A stretch of 43,107 nt of DNA from Tabrizicola sp. (GCA_016792685.1 JAEULQ010000089.1:1-43107), one strand, 5' to 3'; shown: positions 1-8,968, counted from the first letter of the stretch. Made by a program: numbers and translations. Notes: generated by a model from the letters alone, not told the origin.

Positions 1-827
1 TCCTTGGCCTCACCGGCGGCGACGTTGTAGGCGCATTCCGGATCGGTTTCCCACATCGTGTCCATCAGGGCATAGACCTTGTCCTTGACGTCCTGCGGCA
101 GGGCCTTGCGAACAACCAGCGGGCCTTCGGGGATCATGGCGGACCGCCAGATTTCCACCAGCTGGCTCATGTCAACAAGACCCGCGTCGGCGGCCTTGCG
201 GAAGGCACCCGAGCCGTAGCCGTCTTCCCAGTTGCCAAGGCCGTCAGCCCAGGCGACGCCGGCTTCAAAATCACCGTTGGCGACGCCGACGATGGTCTGT
301 TCATGGCCGCCCGACATCTTCACTTCGGCGAAGTAGTCTTCGAGCTTGCCGTATTTTTCGGTCAGTTCGGCGGCCGGAACCAGATAGCCCGAGGTCGAGT
401 TCGGGTCGGCGAAGGCGAAGGTCTTGCCCTTGGCGTCATCCATCGTCTTGATGCCCGAGTCGGCCTTGGCAAAGCCGATCGAGTAGTAGCCCGTTGTGCC
501 GTCGGTGTTCTGCTTGGTCAGCATGACTTCGACCGCTTCCGGGTCGGTCAGGTAGACCTTGGCGTAGGCGGAGGCGCCGAGCCAGGCATAGTCGAGCGAG
601 CCGCCAAGCAGACCCTGGATCACGCCGTCATAGTCGGCGGGGGTGAAGAGCTTGACCGGGACGCCGAGTTCTTTCTCCATCGCAACGCGCAGGCATTCGG
701 TCGAGGTCATGCGGTCCTGGGCGTTCTCGCCGCCGAGGATGCCGATGTTGAATTCCTTGATCTCTTGCGCGAAGGCCGAGGAGGCGAGGACGGCGGTCAG
801 GGCGGTGGCAGTGAGCAGCTTTTGCAT
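1..827 (-). CDS. phnD: Phosphonate ABC transporter, periplasmic substrate-binding protein (3' end cut by window edge)
   Basis: This is the periplasmic receptor that captures phosphonate (or phosphate/phosphite-like) ligands for an ABC importer. The frame opens at an ATG at 827 and stays open to base 1, giving about 275 residues without a stop, so the C-terminus is missing. The first 21 residues (MQKLLTATALTAVLASSAFA) are a signal peptide. The mature part starts with EIKEFNIGILGGENAQDR, the usual PhnD opening, and the motif FAFADPNSTSGYLVP is the family's ligand-pocket segment. A GGAG lies before the ATG. It follows phnC on the same strand with a 29-base gap; the permease gene phnE is expected beyond the left edge. 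Family recognition is strong; the exact ligand is inferred. Confidence 0.93.
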   Translation of the reverse strand, partial: MQKLLTATALTAVLASSAFAQEIKEFNIGILGGENAQDRMTSTECLRVAMEKELGVPVKLFTPADYDGVIQGLLGGSLDYAWLGASAYAKVYLTDPEAVEVMLTKQNTDGTTGYYSIGFAKADSGIKTMDDAKGKTFAFADPNSTSGYLVPAAELTEKYGKLEDYFAEVKMSGGHEQTIVGVANGDFEAGVAWADGLGNWEDGYGSGAFRKAADAGLVDMSQLVEIWRSAMIPEGPLVVRKALPQDVKDKVYALMDTMWETDPECAYNVAAGEAK

Positions 828-856
828 GGGTTCTCCGTGGGTTGGTCGTTCGAGGG

Positions 857-1675
<819 letters not shown>

Positions 1676-1722
1676 GCTGCTTCCCCCGTGTGGTCCTTGG
1701 CCGGGGGTAGCGGTTGTCTGTG

Positions 1723-1737
1723 TCAAACGATCAAACG
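1723..1737. repeat. Short tandem direct repeat in the phnC / LacI-gene divergent gap
   Basis: TCAAACG occurs twice, at 1723-1729 and 1731-1737, separated by one base (an 8-base period), within the 161-base divergent gap 1676-1836. It could be half of a regulator site for phnC or for the lacI-type gene. It does not match the Pho box I know (CTGTCAT repeats). The function is unknown. Confidence 0.3.
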
Positions 1738-1836
1738 CCGCATGAAGCTTGTGTGACGAGTGCCGAGCCCGCAGGGGTGACAAGCCGGGCGGGGTTCACT
1801 AGGGTCTGGGCGAGCCGGGGCCAGGTGCAGGAAGAA

Positions 1837-2832
1837 ATGGCGATCACGCTGAAGGATGTAGCCGAGCGCGCCGGCGTCTCGCGGGCGGCCGTCTCGCGGA
1901 CATTCACCGAGGGCGCATCGGTCTCGGCCAAGACCCGGGCGAAGGTCGAGCGCGCGGCGTCCGAGCTTGGCTATAGCCCGAACATGCTTGCCCGCAGCCT
2001 GACGACGCGGCGAACCCAGCTGGTCGGCCTGGTGTCGAACAACTTCCGCAATCCGGTCTTCCTGCAAATCTTCGACCTTTTCACCCGCGCGATCCAGGAA
2101 CGCGGACTGCGGCCCTTGCTGGTCAACCTGTCGGACGAAAACGATCCGGCCCGGTCGGTGCAACTGCTCCGCCAATATTCGGTCGACGGGGTGATCGTCG
2201 CCTCGTCGCATCTGCCAGACGGCTTTGCCGCCGCGTTCAGCAAGGCGGGGCTGCCGGTCGTCCACGCCTTTGGCAGGGCGGTGCCGGAGCCGGAGGTGCC
2301 GATCGTGGCAATCGACAACGTCAGCGCCGGGCGGCTTGCGGCCGAGACGCTGGTGGCACATGGCTACCGCCGGCTAGGCTATATCGGCGGGCCCGAGCAG
2401 GCCTCGACCACGCAGGACCGGCTTTTGGGGTTTTCGGCCGCTGCGCAGGAAAAGGGGGCCTCGGTCGTTGCCAGCTTTGCCGGGGCCTACAGTTTCGACG
2501 CCGGGCGGCACGAAATGCAGCGCATCCTGCAGGGGCCAAGGGCCGAAGCCTATTTCTGCGCTGACGATGTACTGTCGATCGGGGCCCTGTCAGCCGTGGA
2601 GGACGCCGGGCTGAAAGTGCCTGAGGATCTGGGGATCATCGGGCTGAACGACATGGAAATGGCGGGTTGGGCCAATATCGGCCTGACGACGATCCACCAG
2701 CCGTTCGAGGCGATTGTCCGCGCCTCGGTCGACCTGATCGTCGAGCGGTTCAACGACCCCGCGCGAAAGCCCGAGGCCCGTCTGTTTCCCTGCCATGTGG
2801 TCGAACGCAGGACCCTGAAGCCCGCCGTCTAG
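1837..2832 (+). CDS. LacI-family transcriptional regulator, probable repressor of the inositol genes
   Basis: This is a sugar-responsive DNA-binding repressor of 331 residues from the ATG at 1837. The N-terminus ITLKDVAERAGVSRAAVSRTF is the LacI helix-turn-helix, and LARSL near residue 55 is the hinge helix. The rest is a periplasmic-binding-protein-like effector domain ending in the dimer region. An open frame extends upstream to a GTG at 1714, but AGGAAG just before 1837 and the standard LacI start MAITLKDVA decide for 1837. It is convergent with the first dehydrogenase gene and shares a CTAG with it, so that each gene ends in TAG. A perfect LacI-type palindrome at 6009-6026 lies between the two inositol operons and is its likely operator. 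The effector is inferred to be a cyclitol or a pathway intermediate. Confidence 0.88.
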   Translation: MAITLKDVAERAGVSRAAVSRTFTEGASVSAKTRAKVERAASELGYSPNMLARSLTTRRTQLVGLVSNNFRNPVFLQIFDLFTRAIQERGLRPLLVNLSDENDPARSVQLLRQYSVDGVIVASSHLPDGFAAAFSKAGLPVVHAFGRAVPEPEVPIVAIDNVSAGRLAAETLVAHGYRRLGYIGGPEQASTTQDRLLGFSAAAQEKGASVVASFAGAYSFDAGRHEMQRILQGPRAEAYFCADDVLSIGALSAVEDAGLKVPEDLGIIGLNDMEMAGWANIGLTTIHQPFEAIVRASVDLIVERFNDPARKPEARLFPCHVVERRTLKPAV

Positions 2833-3986
2833 CGGAAGAGCTTCGGCCTTGCGTCGACCCAGGTGCCATTCCCCTTGGCCGAGGCTACGGCGGCATGGAT
2901 CGCCGAAATCGAGCGCAAGCCATCTTCAGCGGTCGGGAAGAGGGTGACCGCCGGGTCGGGTTTGCGGGCTGCTGCCTTTGCCTGAAGGCTTTCGCCAAGA
3001 TCGCGGTAGATATTGCCGAAGGCGAGCGGCATCCCCTCGGCATGGCCCACGGTCACACGGCTGGCGCGGTCGGCTTCCGGAGACAGGTTGCCCTCGCCCC
3101 GCTCGATCACCTGGAGACGCTGGCCGAGCGGCATGTAGTAAAGCTGGTTCGGCTGTTCCTGCGCCCAGCACAGGCCGCCGGTTTCCCCGAAGACCTGGAT
3201 GGTAAGCCCGTGCTGCCGGCCGATCGCGACCGACGAGGTCCAAAGCCGCCCGACCGCGCCGCCATCCATGCGGAAGTTGACCATGGCATCGTCCTCCAGC
3301 ACGCGGGAGGGCAGACATGACGCGAAGTCGGCGGACAGTTTTTCAACCTCCTGCCCGGTCACGAAGCTGGCCATGTGCAGTGCGTGGATGCCGCAGTCGG
3401 CGAACTGGGCCGAGACCCCGGCCTGCGCCGGGTCATAGCGCCAGCGAACCCGCGGGTTGTCGGCATCTGCCGCATTGGCGTGGTGGCCATGGGCGAATTC
3501 GGCCACGACGAGGCGGACTTTGCCGATGTCGCCGCGCGCCACCATGGCCCGCATGTGCCGGACCAGCGCATAGCCGGTATAGCCATAGTTCACTGCGCAG
3601 ATCGTGCCCGACTTGCGGGCGGTCAGAACCAGATCTTCGGCTTCGGCCTCGGTCACCGTCATTGGCTTTTCGCACAGCACGTTGATCCCGGCTTCCAGGA
3701 AGGCCTTCGAGATTTCGTAATGCGTGGCATTGGGCGTGGCGACCGTCACAAGGTCGATCCGGTCGGCACGGCCGCGCTCTCCGGCCAGCATCTCTTTCCA
3801 GTCGCCATAGGCGCGGTCGGGGGCGATCCCAAGTTCCTGCGCGAAGGCGCGGCCACCGGCCGGATCGGCGTCAAGCGCCCCGGCGGCAAAAGTGAAATAG
3901 CCGTCCAGCCCGGCAGCGATGCGGTGGGCAGGGCCGATCTGGCTGCCCTTGCCGCCGCCGATCATGCCCCAGTTCAGTCGTTTCAT
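2829..3986 (-). CDS. Gfo/Idh/MocA-family NAD(P)-dependent oxidoreductase (inositol/cyclitol dehydrogenase-like)
   Basis: This enzyme of 385 residues probably oxidises or reduces a cyclitol or related sugar using NAD(P). It opens with LNWGMIGGGKGSQIG, a Rossmann dinucleotide site. It has the family EKP motif at residues 106-108 (CEKPMT), whose lysine is catalytic, and a C-terminal alpha/beta substrate domain with DCGIHALHMASF. The start at 3986 has GAGGGG upstream; an open frame to 4313 is spurious because it overlaps the next gene. It is the last gene of a minus-strand trio with an IolE/IolH-like barrel and a second dehydrogenase. It is longer than the short myo-inositol 2-dehydrogenase IolG type, so scyllo-inositol or another isomer is possible. 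The substrate cannot be told from sequence alone. Confidence 0.85.
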   Translation of the reverse strand: MKRLNWGMIGGGKGSQIGPAHRIAAGLDGYFTFAAGALDADPAGGRAFAQELGIAPDRAYGDWKEMLAGERGRADRIDLVTVATPNATHYEISKAFLEAGINVLCEKPMTVTEAEAEDLVLTARKSGTICAVNYGYTGYALVRHMRAMVARGDIGKVRLVVAEFAHGHHANAADADNPRVRWRYDPAQAGVSAQFADCGIHALHMASFVTGQEVEKLSADFASCLPSRVLEDDAMVNFRMDGGAVGRLWTSSVAIGRQHGLTIQVFGETGGLCWAQEQPNQLYYMPLGQRLQVIERGEGNLSPEADRASRVTVGHAEGMPLAFGNIYRDLGESLQAKAAARKPDPAVTLFPTAEDGLRSISAIHAAVASAKGNGTWVDARPKLFR

Positions 3987-3996
3987 GGTCGTCCCC

Positions 3997-4881
3997 TCAG
4001 AAACCGATGGAGGAAAGATAGGCCCGGTTCGCGCGGGCATCGTCAATGGGTGATGTCGGGCCCGCCGGGTCGCAATCCTGTTCGACCGTACACCACCCGT
4101 TGAAGCCCGCGTCCAGAAGGATCTGGCGAACGGCGGGGAAGTCGACGTCACCCTTGCCGAGGTTGCAGAAGATGCCTTCGGCGCAAGCGTCGTAAAAGCC
4201 GGTCCGGTTCGCCACGGCCCGGGCTTTGACCACAGGGTCGATATCCTTGAAATGCATGTAGGAGATGCGGCCGATATGGCGGCGCATGAAGGCCACCGGG
4301 TCATAGCCCGCATAGGAATGGTGGCCGGTGTCGAAGCAGATCTTCAACAGGCTGTCGTCAATCTCGCCCAGAAGACGCTCCAGTTCCGGCTCGAAGTCGA
4401 TGAAGCCTGCGGCATGGGCATGGATGCCGACCGTCAGCCCGTGATCGGTGCCAAGCTGGCAGACCTTGCGGAAGCGGTCCACGAAGCCCGCCCATTCCGC
4501 CGCCCCCATCTGTTCGGCCTCGGCCGCGCGGCCTGCGGTGGGCGCACGGCGGGGCGAGATGGAGTCGATGAGCACCAGGTGCTTCGCGCCATGCGAAACC
4601 AGCGCCTTGCAGGTGCGGACCGAGGCATCCCAGACCTCATCCCATTTCGCCGGGTCGTGGAAGGGCCGGAAGACAACGCCGCCGATCAGCGTCAGGCCGT
4701 TTTCGGCCAGGGCATCGGCAAGGATCGCCGGGTCTTCGGGCATGAAGCCGATGGGGCCAAGCTCGATGCCCCGATACCCTGCGGCAGCGCAGTCCGACAG
4801 GACCTTGCGCCAGGAGGGATTGCGCGGGTCATCCGCAAATTCGACACCCCAGGAGCAGGGCGCGTTGCCAATCTCGATCAT
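3997..4881 (-). CDS. Sugar phosphate isomerase/epimerase-type TIM barrel (IolE/IolH-like, possible inosose dehydratase)
   Basis: This is a 294-residue AP-endonuclease-2/xylose-isomerase-like TIM barrel. It opens with IEIGNAPCSWGVEFAD and has GYRGIELGPIGFMP on strand two. Metal-ligand candidates are the His residues in GIHAHAAG, the Asp in CFDTGHHSYAG, the His in YMHFKDID, and the Glu in CTVEQD near the C-terminus. Inosose dehydratase (IolE) removes water from 2-keto-myo-inositol to feed IolD. The NAPCSWGV opening is more like the IolH/IolE-paralogue branch than textbook IolE, so the dehydratase role is likely but not certain. An AGAGGACAG ribosome site precedes the ATG at 4881. It lies between two Gfo/Idh/MocA genes with 10-base gaps, so the three are surely one operon. 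Confidence 0.8.
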   Translation of the reverse strand: MIEIGNAPCSWGVEFADDPRNPSWRKVLSDCAAAGYRGIELGPIGFMPEDPAILADALAENGLTLIGGVVFRPFHDPAKWDEVWDASVRTCKALVSHGAKHLVLIDSISPRRAPTAGRAAEAEQMGAAEWAGFVDRFRKVCQLGTDHGLTVGIHAHAAGFIDFEPELERLLGEIDDSLLKICFDTGHHSYAGYDPVAFMRRHIGRISYMHFKDIDPVVKARAVANRTGFYDACAEGIFCNLGKGDVDFPAVRQILLDAGFNGWCTVEQDCDPAGPTSPIDDARANRAYLSSIGF

Positions 4882-4891
4882 GTCTGTCCTC

Positions 4892-5992
4892 TTACAAATC
4901 CACCCAGGCGCCCGAGGCCGACGAGGCCCATGCAGCGTCGATGATCCGGTTCACTTCCATCCCGTCGCGGAATGTGGGCCAGCGCGAGCGGCCCTCGGCG
5001 ATGGCCTCGAGAAAATCCCGGGCCTCGATGATGATCTGATCCTGATACCCGGTGCCGTGGCCGGGGCCCTGGCAGAAGGGCAGGTAATCGGGATGCGCGG
5101 GCCCGGTCAGGATCTTGCGGAAACCGCGGATCGGCTCGGGATCGTCGGCCAGGTAGAGCCAGAGCGCGTTCTGGTCTTCCTGGTCAAAGCGGATCGCGCC
5201 TTTGGTCCCGGTGATTTCATAGGCATAGCCCATCTTGCGACCGTGGGCGACGCGACTGAACGAAAGATGCCCCATCGCGCCATTGGCGAAACGGCACATG
5301 AACTGGCCGATATCGTCGTTCGGCGCGCGGCCCCCCGTGCCAGGGCGGTTGCCATGGACAGTCACGATGTCGGCGTTAAGCCGGGCAATCGGGCCGACAA
5401 GGGCCAGGGCGGCGTTGATCATGTGCGGGGCCAGGTCGCCCATCGTGCCATTCGCCGCCCCGAAGTTGCGCCAGGTGGCCGGGCGAGAGCCGTCGGCGTC
5501 GAAGTCCTCGGTATGCTCGCCCCGGAACCAGGTCAGATCGCCGATCACACCTTCGGCGACCAGCTTGCGGGCAAACTGGCTGGCAGGCGTGCGGATATAG
5601 TTGAAGCCCACCATGTTGACCGCGCCCGCGGCTTCGGCGGCGGCCACCATCGCGTGGCTGTCCGCGATCGTCGCCCCCAGCGGCTTTTCGCACAGCACCG
5701 GCTTGCCCAGCGCAAAGGCCGCCTCCGCGATCTCGCGGTGGGTTTCCTGCGGAGACGCGATGACAACGGCTTCGACTTTCGAATCAGCGACCAGGAGACG
5801 CCAGTCCGCCGTGGCCCGCTGAAACCCGTAGGCGGCCCGGTAACGCTCGGCAGAAGCCTCGGTCGTCGCGCAGATCATCTCGAGCCGAGGGCGCAGAGCC
5901 GTGTTGAACACCGCCCCAACCGCCGCCATCGCGACGGAATGCGCCTTGCCCATGTAACCGCCGCCGACAATGCCTATTCCGATGTCTCGCAT
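4892..5992 (-). CDS. Gfo/Idh/MocA-family oxidoreductase resembling scyllo-inositol / L-glucose dehydrogenase (LgdA-like)
   Basis: This is a 366-residue NAD(P)-dependent dehydrogenase. The Rossmann motif is IGIVGGGYMGKAHSVA (residues 7-22). The EKP motif is at 102-104, and GDLAPHMINAAL carries the conserved Asp/His pair. The opening, with GKAHS followed by an AVFNTALRPRLE stretch, reminds me of LgdA-type enzymes of Paracoccus that oxidise scyllo-inositol and L-glucose; that comparison is from memory. The ATG at 5992 has GGAGG four bases upstream. The frame also opens 11 codons earlier at 6025, but that start would lie inside the operator palindrome, so 5992 is preferred. It is the first gene of the minus-strand cyclitol operon, divergent from iolD. 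Confidence 0.85.
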   Translation of the reverse strand: MRDIGIGIVGGGYMGKAHSVAMAAVGAVFNTALRPRLEMICATTEASAERYRAAYGFQRATADWRLLVADSKVEAVVIASPQETHREIAEAAFALGKPVLCEKPLGATIADSHAMVAAAEAAGAVNMVGFNYIRTPASQFARKLVAEGVIGDLTWFRGEHTEDFDADGSRPATWRNFGAANGTMGDLAPHMINAALALVGPIARLNADIVTVHGNRPGTGGRAPNDDIGQFMCRFANGAMGHLSFSRVAHGRKMGYAYEITGTKGAIRFDQEDQNALWLYLADDPEPIRGFRKILTGPAHPDYLPFCQGPGHGTGYQDQIIIEARDFLEAIAEGRSRWPTFRDGMEVNRIIDAAWASSASGAWVDL

Positions 5993-6008
5993 ACGCCCTC
6001 CGGAACAG

Positions 6009-6026
6009 TTTGCAACCGGTTGCAAA
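6009..6026. promoter_or_regulatory. Perfect 18-bp LacI-type operator between divergent inositol operons
   Basis: TTTGCAACCGGTTGCAAA is a perfect palindrome with the central CG typical of LacI/GalR-family operators. It sits 16 bases upstream of the dehydrogenase start at 5992 and about 70 bases upstream of iolD, so one bound repressor could block both promoters. The LacI-type protein at 1837-2832 is the natural candidate. Confidence 0.75.
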
Positions 6027-6031
6027 ATGGG

Positions 6032-6050
6032 TATCCTGAGTCGCAGGATA
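6032..6050. repeat. Inverted repeat in the divergent inositol promoter region
   Basis: TATCCTG (6032-6038) and CAGGATA (6044-6050) form a 7-bp inverted repeat with a 5-base spacer, directly after the 18-bp operator. It may be a second regulator site or part of the iolD leader. Confidence 0.4.
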
Positions 6051-6052
6051 TC

Positions 6053-6072
6053 GTCAACGGCAATTCGTTGAC
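6053..6072. repeat. Second inverted repeat in the iolD leader
   Basis: GTCAACG (6053-6059) and CGTTGAC (6066-6072) form a 7-bp inverted repeat with a 6-base spacer, 22 bases before the iolD start. It resembles a relaxed LacI-type half-site pair but differs from the 18-bp operator. It could also fold as a hairpin in the iolD messenger. Confidence 0.4.
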
Positions 6073-6094
6073 CACGGGCAAGAGGGGGAAAGCC

Positions 6095-7984
6095 ATGGCG
6101 TCAGGCCTGAAAGCCGAAGCAAGAGCGGGCACGCGTCGCATGACCGTGGCCCAGGCCATCGTCACCTGGCTTGCAAATCAGTTCATCGACACCGACAGCG
6201 GACCGCAGCGCCTGTGCGGCGGCGGCTTCGGCATCTTTGGCCATGGCAATGCGCCTTCATTGGGAGAAGCGCTTTTCGCCGCCCGGAACGAACTGCCGCT
6301 TTACCGGGGTCAGAACGAGCAGAGCATGGGCTTTGCCGCCGCTGCCTATGCCAAGGCGCATCTCCGCCGCCGGTTCATGTTCTGCACTGCCTCGGCCGGT
6401 CCCGGAACGGCGAACCTTCTGACCGCCGCCGCGCTGGCACATGCGAACCGTCTGCCAATGCTGATGCTGTGCGGCGACAACTTTGCCACCCGCCTGCCCG
6501 ACCCGGTGCTGCAGCAACTGGAACACTTCGGCAATCCGACCCTTGGCGTGACCGATGCCTTCAAGGCCGTCTGCCGGTACTGGGACCGCATCACCCATCC
6601 GGCCCAGGTCCTGAACGCACTTCCCGCCGCACTGAATACCATGCTTGATCCGGCCGATTGCGGCCCGGCCTTCATCGCCCTGCCGCAGGATCTGCAGGGC
6701 TGGGCCTGGGATTACCCCGAATCCTTCTTCGCCCCGCGCACCCATCGCATCAGGCGCGCAGCCCCCGACCCAGCCGAACTGGCCGAGGCCGCGGCGCTGC
6801 TTTCGAATGCCAAGCGTCCGGTCATCATCGCCGGTGGCGGCGTTCAATACTCCGGCGCCGTTGCCGAACTGACTGCCTTTGCCGAGACCCACGCGATTCC
6901 CGTGGTGGAAACCATCGCAGGACGCGCCAATCTGGTCTGGGACCACCCGCTCAACATCGGGCCGATCGGGGTCACCGGATCGGACAGCGCCAACACCATT
7001 GCAGCCGAGGCCGACGTGATCCTGGCGGTGGGAACCCGGCTGCAGGACTTCACCACAGGCTCGTGGTCTGCCTTTGCCCCCGAGGCCCGGATCATCGGGC
7101 TGAACGCGGCGCGGCATGACGCGGCCAAACACCTGTCACTACCGCTGGTCTGCGATGCGAAGGCCGGTCTTCAGGCGCTGGCATCGGCCCTTGGCGGCTA
7201 TCGCACCACACCCGAATGGGTTGCGATGGCCAAGGCCGAGCGTGCCGCCTGGAACAGCTATGTCGCCCGCAACACCGGCCCGCGGAACGGCCTTCCGACC
7301 TATGCCCAGGCCATTGGCGCGGTCAATTCGGCGATGTCGCCTGACGACCGCGTGGTCACTGCTGCCGGGGGTCTTCCGGCCGAGGTCACCGCCAACTGGC
7401 GCACATTGGGGATCGGCACTGTCGACGTCGAATTCGGCTTTTCCTGCATGGGCTATGAGATCGCGGGCGGCTGGGGTGCAAAGATCGCCCAGGCCGAGCG
7501 GAACCCCAAGGCCGAAACCGTCGTCTTTGTCGGCGATGGGTCCTACCTGCTGATGAACTCCGACATCTATTCCTCGGTCCTGACGGGGCACAAGCTGATC
7601 GTCGTGGTGCTGGACAATGGCGGCTTTGCCGTCATCAACAAGCTGCAGAAGAACACCGGCAACGCCAGCTTCAACACGCTTTTTGCCGATTGTCCGACGA
7701 TCCCGGCGCCCTTCGCGGTGGACTTCGCCGCGCATGCCCGGGCGATGGGGGCCTTGGCCGAGGAGGTCGAGACGCTGGACGATTTCGGCTCGGCCTTTGC
7801 CCGTGCCCGGGCGGCGGACCGGACCTCGGTCATCGTGATGCGGGTCGATCCGCATGACGGCTGGACCGAGGCCGGCCATGCCTGGTGGGAGGTGGGGCTT
7901 GCCGAGACCAGCCCCCGCGCGGCCATCGCCGAGGCGCGCGACCGGCAAGAGGCCGGGCGCAAGCGGCAAAGGCAGGGGGTGTGA
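6095..7984 (+). CDS. iolD: 3D-(3,5/4)-trihydroxycyclohexane-1,2-dione hydrolase
   Basis: IolD is a thiamine-diphosphate enzyme that opens the ring of the trihydroxycyclohexanedione made by inosose dehydratase, giving 5-deoxy-glucuronate. From the ATG at 6095 it has 629 residues, the normal length. The N-terminal domain holds LPLYRGQNEQSMGFAA, with the Glu that activates the cofactor. The C-terminal domain has the ThDP/Mg motif GDGSYLLMNSDIYSSV and the following LDNGGFAV. A GGGGGA ribosome site precedes the start; the much longer upstream open frame is an antisense shadow of the minus-strand operon. Its stop overlaps the iolC start (TGATG). It heads the plus-strand operon iolD-iolC-iolB-aldolase. 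Confidence 0.95.
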   Translation: MASGLKAEARAGTRRMTVAQAIVTWLANQFIDTDSGPQRLCGGGFGIFGHGNAPSLGEALFAARNELPLYRGQNEQSMGFAAAAYAKAHLRRRFMFCTASAGPGTANLLTAAALAHANRLPMLMLCGDNFATRLPDPVLQQLEHFGNPTLGVTDAFKAVCRYWDRITHPAQVLNALPAALNTMLDPADCGPAFIALPQDLQGWAWDYPESFFAPRTHRIRRAAPDPAELAEAAALLSNAKRPVIIAGGGVQYSGAVAELTAFAETHAIPVVETIAGRANLVWDHPLNIGPIGVTGSDSANTIAAEADVILAVGTRLQDFTTGSWSAFAPEARIIGLNAARHDAAKHLSLPLVCDAKAGLQALASALGGYRTTPEWVAMAKAERAAWNSYVARNTGPRNGLPTYAQAIGAVNSAMSPDDRVVTAAGGLPAEVTANWRTLGIGTVDVEFGFSCMGYEIAGGWGAKIAQAERNPKAETVVFVGDGSYLLMNSDIYSSVLTGHKLIVVVLDNGGFAVINKLQKNTGNASFNTLFADCPTIPAPFAVDFAAHARAMGALAEEVETLDDFGSAFARARAADRTSVIVMRVDPHDGWTEAGHAWWEVGLAETSPRAAIAEARDRQEAGRKRQRQGV

Positions 7985-8949
7985 TGGACGGGCTCTGGCA
8001 GCGGTTCCGGCGGAACCGGTTCGTCGTTCTGGGCCGCGTCGGCATGGACCTTTATGCCGACCCGCCCAACACCCGGATCGAGGAAGCACGGGCCTATGTC
8101 TCGGCCATTGGCGGGTCGGCCGGGAACATCGCGGTGGCGCTGGTGCGGCAAGGGGCTGCGGCCGCACTGCTGACCCGGGTCTCGGAGGATGCGGTCGGGC
8201 GCTATTGTGTGGCCGAGCTTGGCCGCTATGGCGTCGATACCACCCACTGCCGCACGGTGGCGGGCGAGGCGCGCAATTCCCTCGCGGTCGTGGAGACCAG
8301 ACCCGATGACGCGCAGACCGTGCTTTACCGCAATGGCGCCGCCGACTTCGCCCTGACCGAGGCGGATGTGGCGGCCGTGGATTTCGGCGCGGCGGGTGCC
8401 CTGGTGGTGACCGGTACGGCGCTGGCGCGCGAACCCTCGCGCGGGGCAACGCAGCTGGCGATGCGGCGGGCGCGGGAGGCCGGTGCGGTCGTGGTGCTGG
8501 ACATCGATTACCGGGCCTATTCCTGGACCTCGCGCGAGGAAGCCGCGCGGGTGAACCTGCAGGCCGCCGCAGAGGCGCATGTCGTGATCGGCAACGACGA
8601 CGAATTCGGCCTGCTCACCGGCGCGCATGATCGCGGCGCGGGCCTCGCCCGCGACCTTGCCCAGCACGGCGCACTTTTCACGGTCTACAAGCGCGGGAAA
8701 GCCGGCTCGGTGACCTATCTGCCGCAGGGCCAGTTCGAAACCGGGATCTTTCCGGTCAAGGCGCTGAAGCCGATGGGGGCGGGCGACGGGTTCATGGGCG
8801 GCCTGCTGGCAGGTCTGGCAGGCGGCCATGATCTTGAAACCTCGGTCCGGCGTGGCGCAGCAACCGCCGCGATCATCGTCGCAGGCATCGGCTGCGCCCC
8901 CGCTTCACCCGACAGCGCGACGCTTGACGCGTTCATCCAGAACTTCTGA
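7984..8949 (+). CDS. iolC: 5-dehydro-2-deoxygluconokinase
   Basis: IolC phosphorylates 5-dehydro-2-deoxy-D-gluconate (from IolB) using ATP. It is a 321-residue PfkB/ribokinase-family protein. LGRVGMDLYA near the N-terminus and SAIGGSAGNIAVALVRQG carry the substrate-binding Asp and Gly motifs. GAGDGF at residues 265-270 is PfkB signature 2, with the catalytic base Asp268. The order iolD-iolC-iolB separates the kinase from a general sugar kinase and fixes the assignment. Translation is probably coupled to iolD, because the start overlaps the iolD stop by one base. Confidence 0.93.
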   Translation: MDGLWQRFRRNRFVVLGRVGMDLYADPPNTRIEEARAYVSAIGGSAGNIAVALVRQGAAAALLTRVSEDAVGRYCVAELGRYGVDTTHCRTVAGEARNSLAVVETRPDDAQTVLYRNGAADFALTEADVAAVDFGAAGALVVTGTALAREPSRGATQLAMRRAREAGAVVVLDIDYRAYSWTSREEAARVNLQAAAEAHVVIGNDDEFGLLTGAHDRGAGLARDLAQHGALFTVYKRGKAGSVTYLPQGQFETGIFPVKALKPMGAGDGFMGGLLAGLAGGHDLETSVRRGAATAAIIVAGIGCAPASPDSATLDAFIQNF

Positions 8950-8968
8950 CCCCGGAAGGGACCAACCC

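Noticed and set aside
4448-6094. The 5' extension of the iolD frame
   Set aside because: The extension runs antisense through the IolE-like and LgdA-like genes; the iolD start at 6095 has a good ribosome site and the normal family start.
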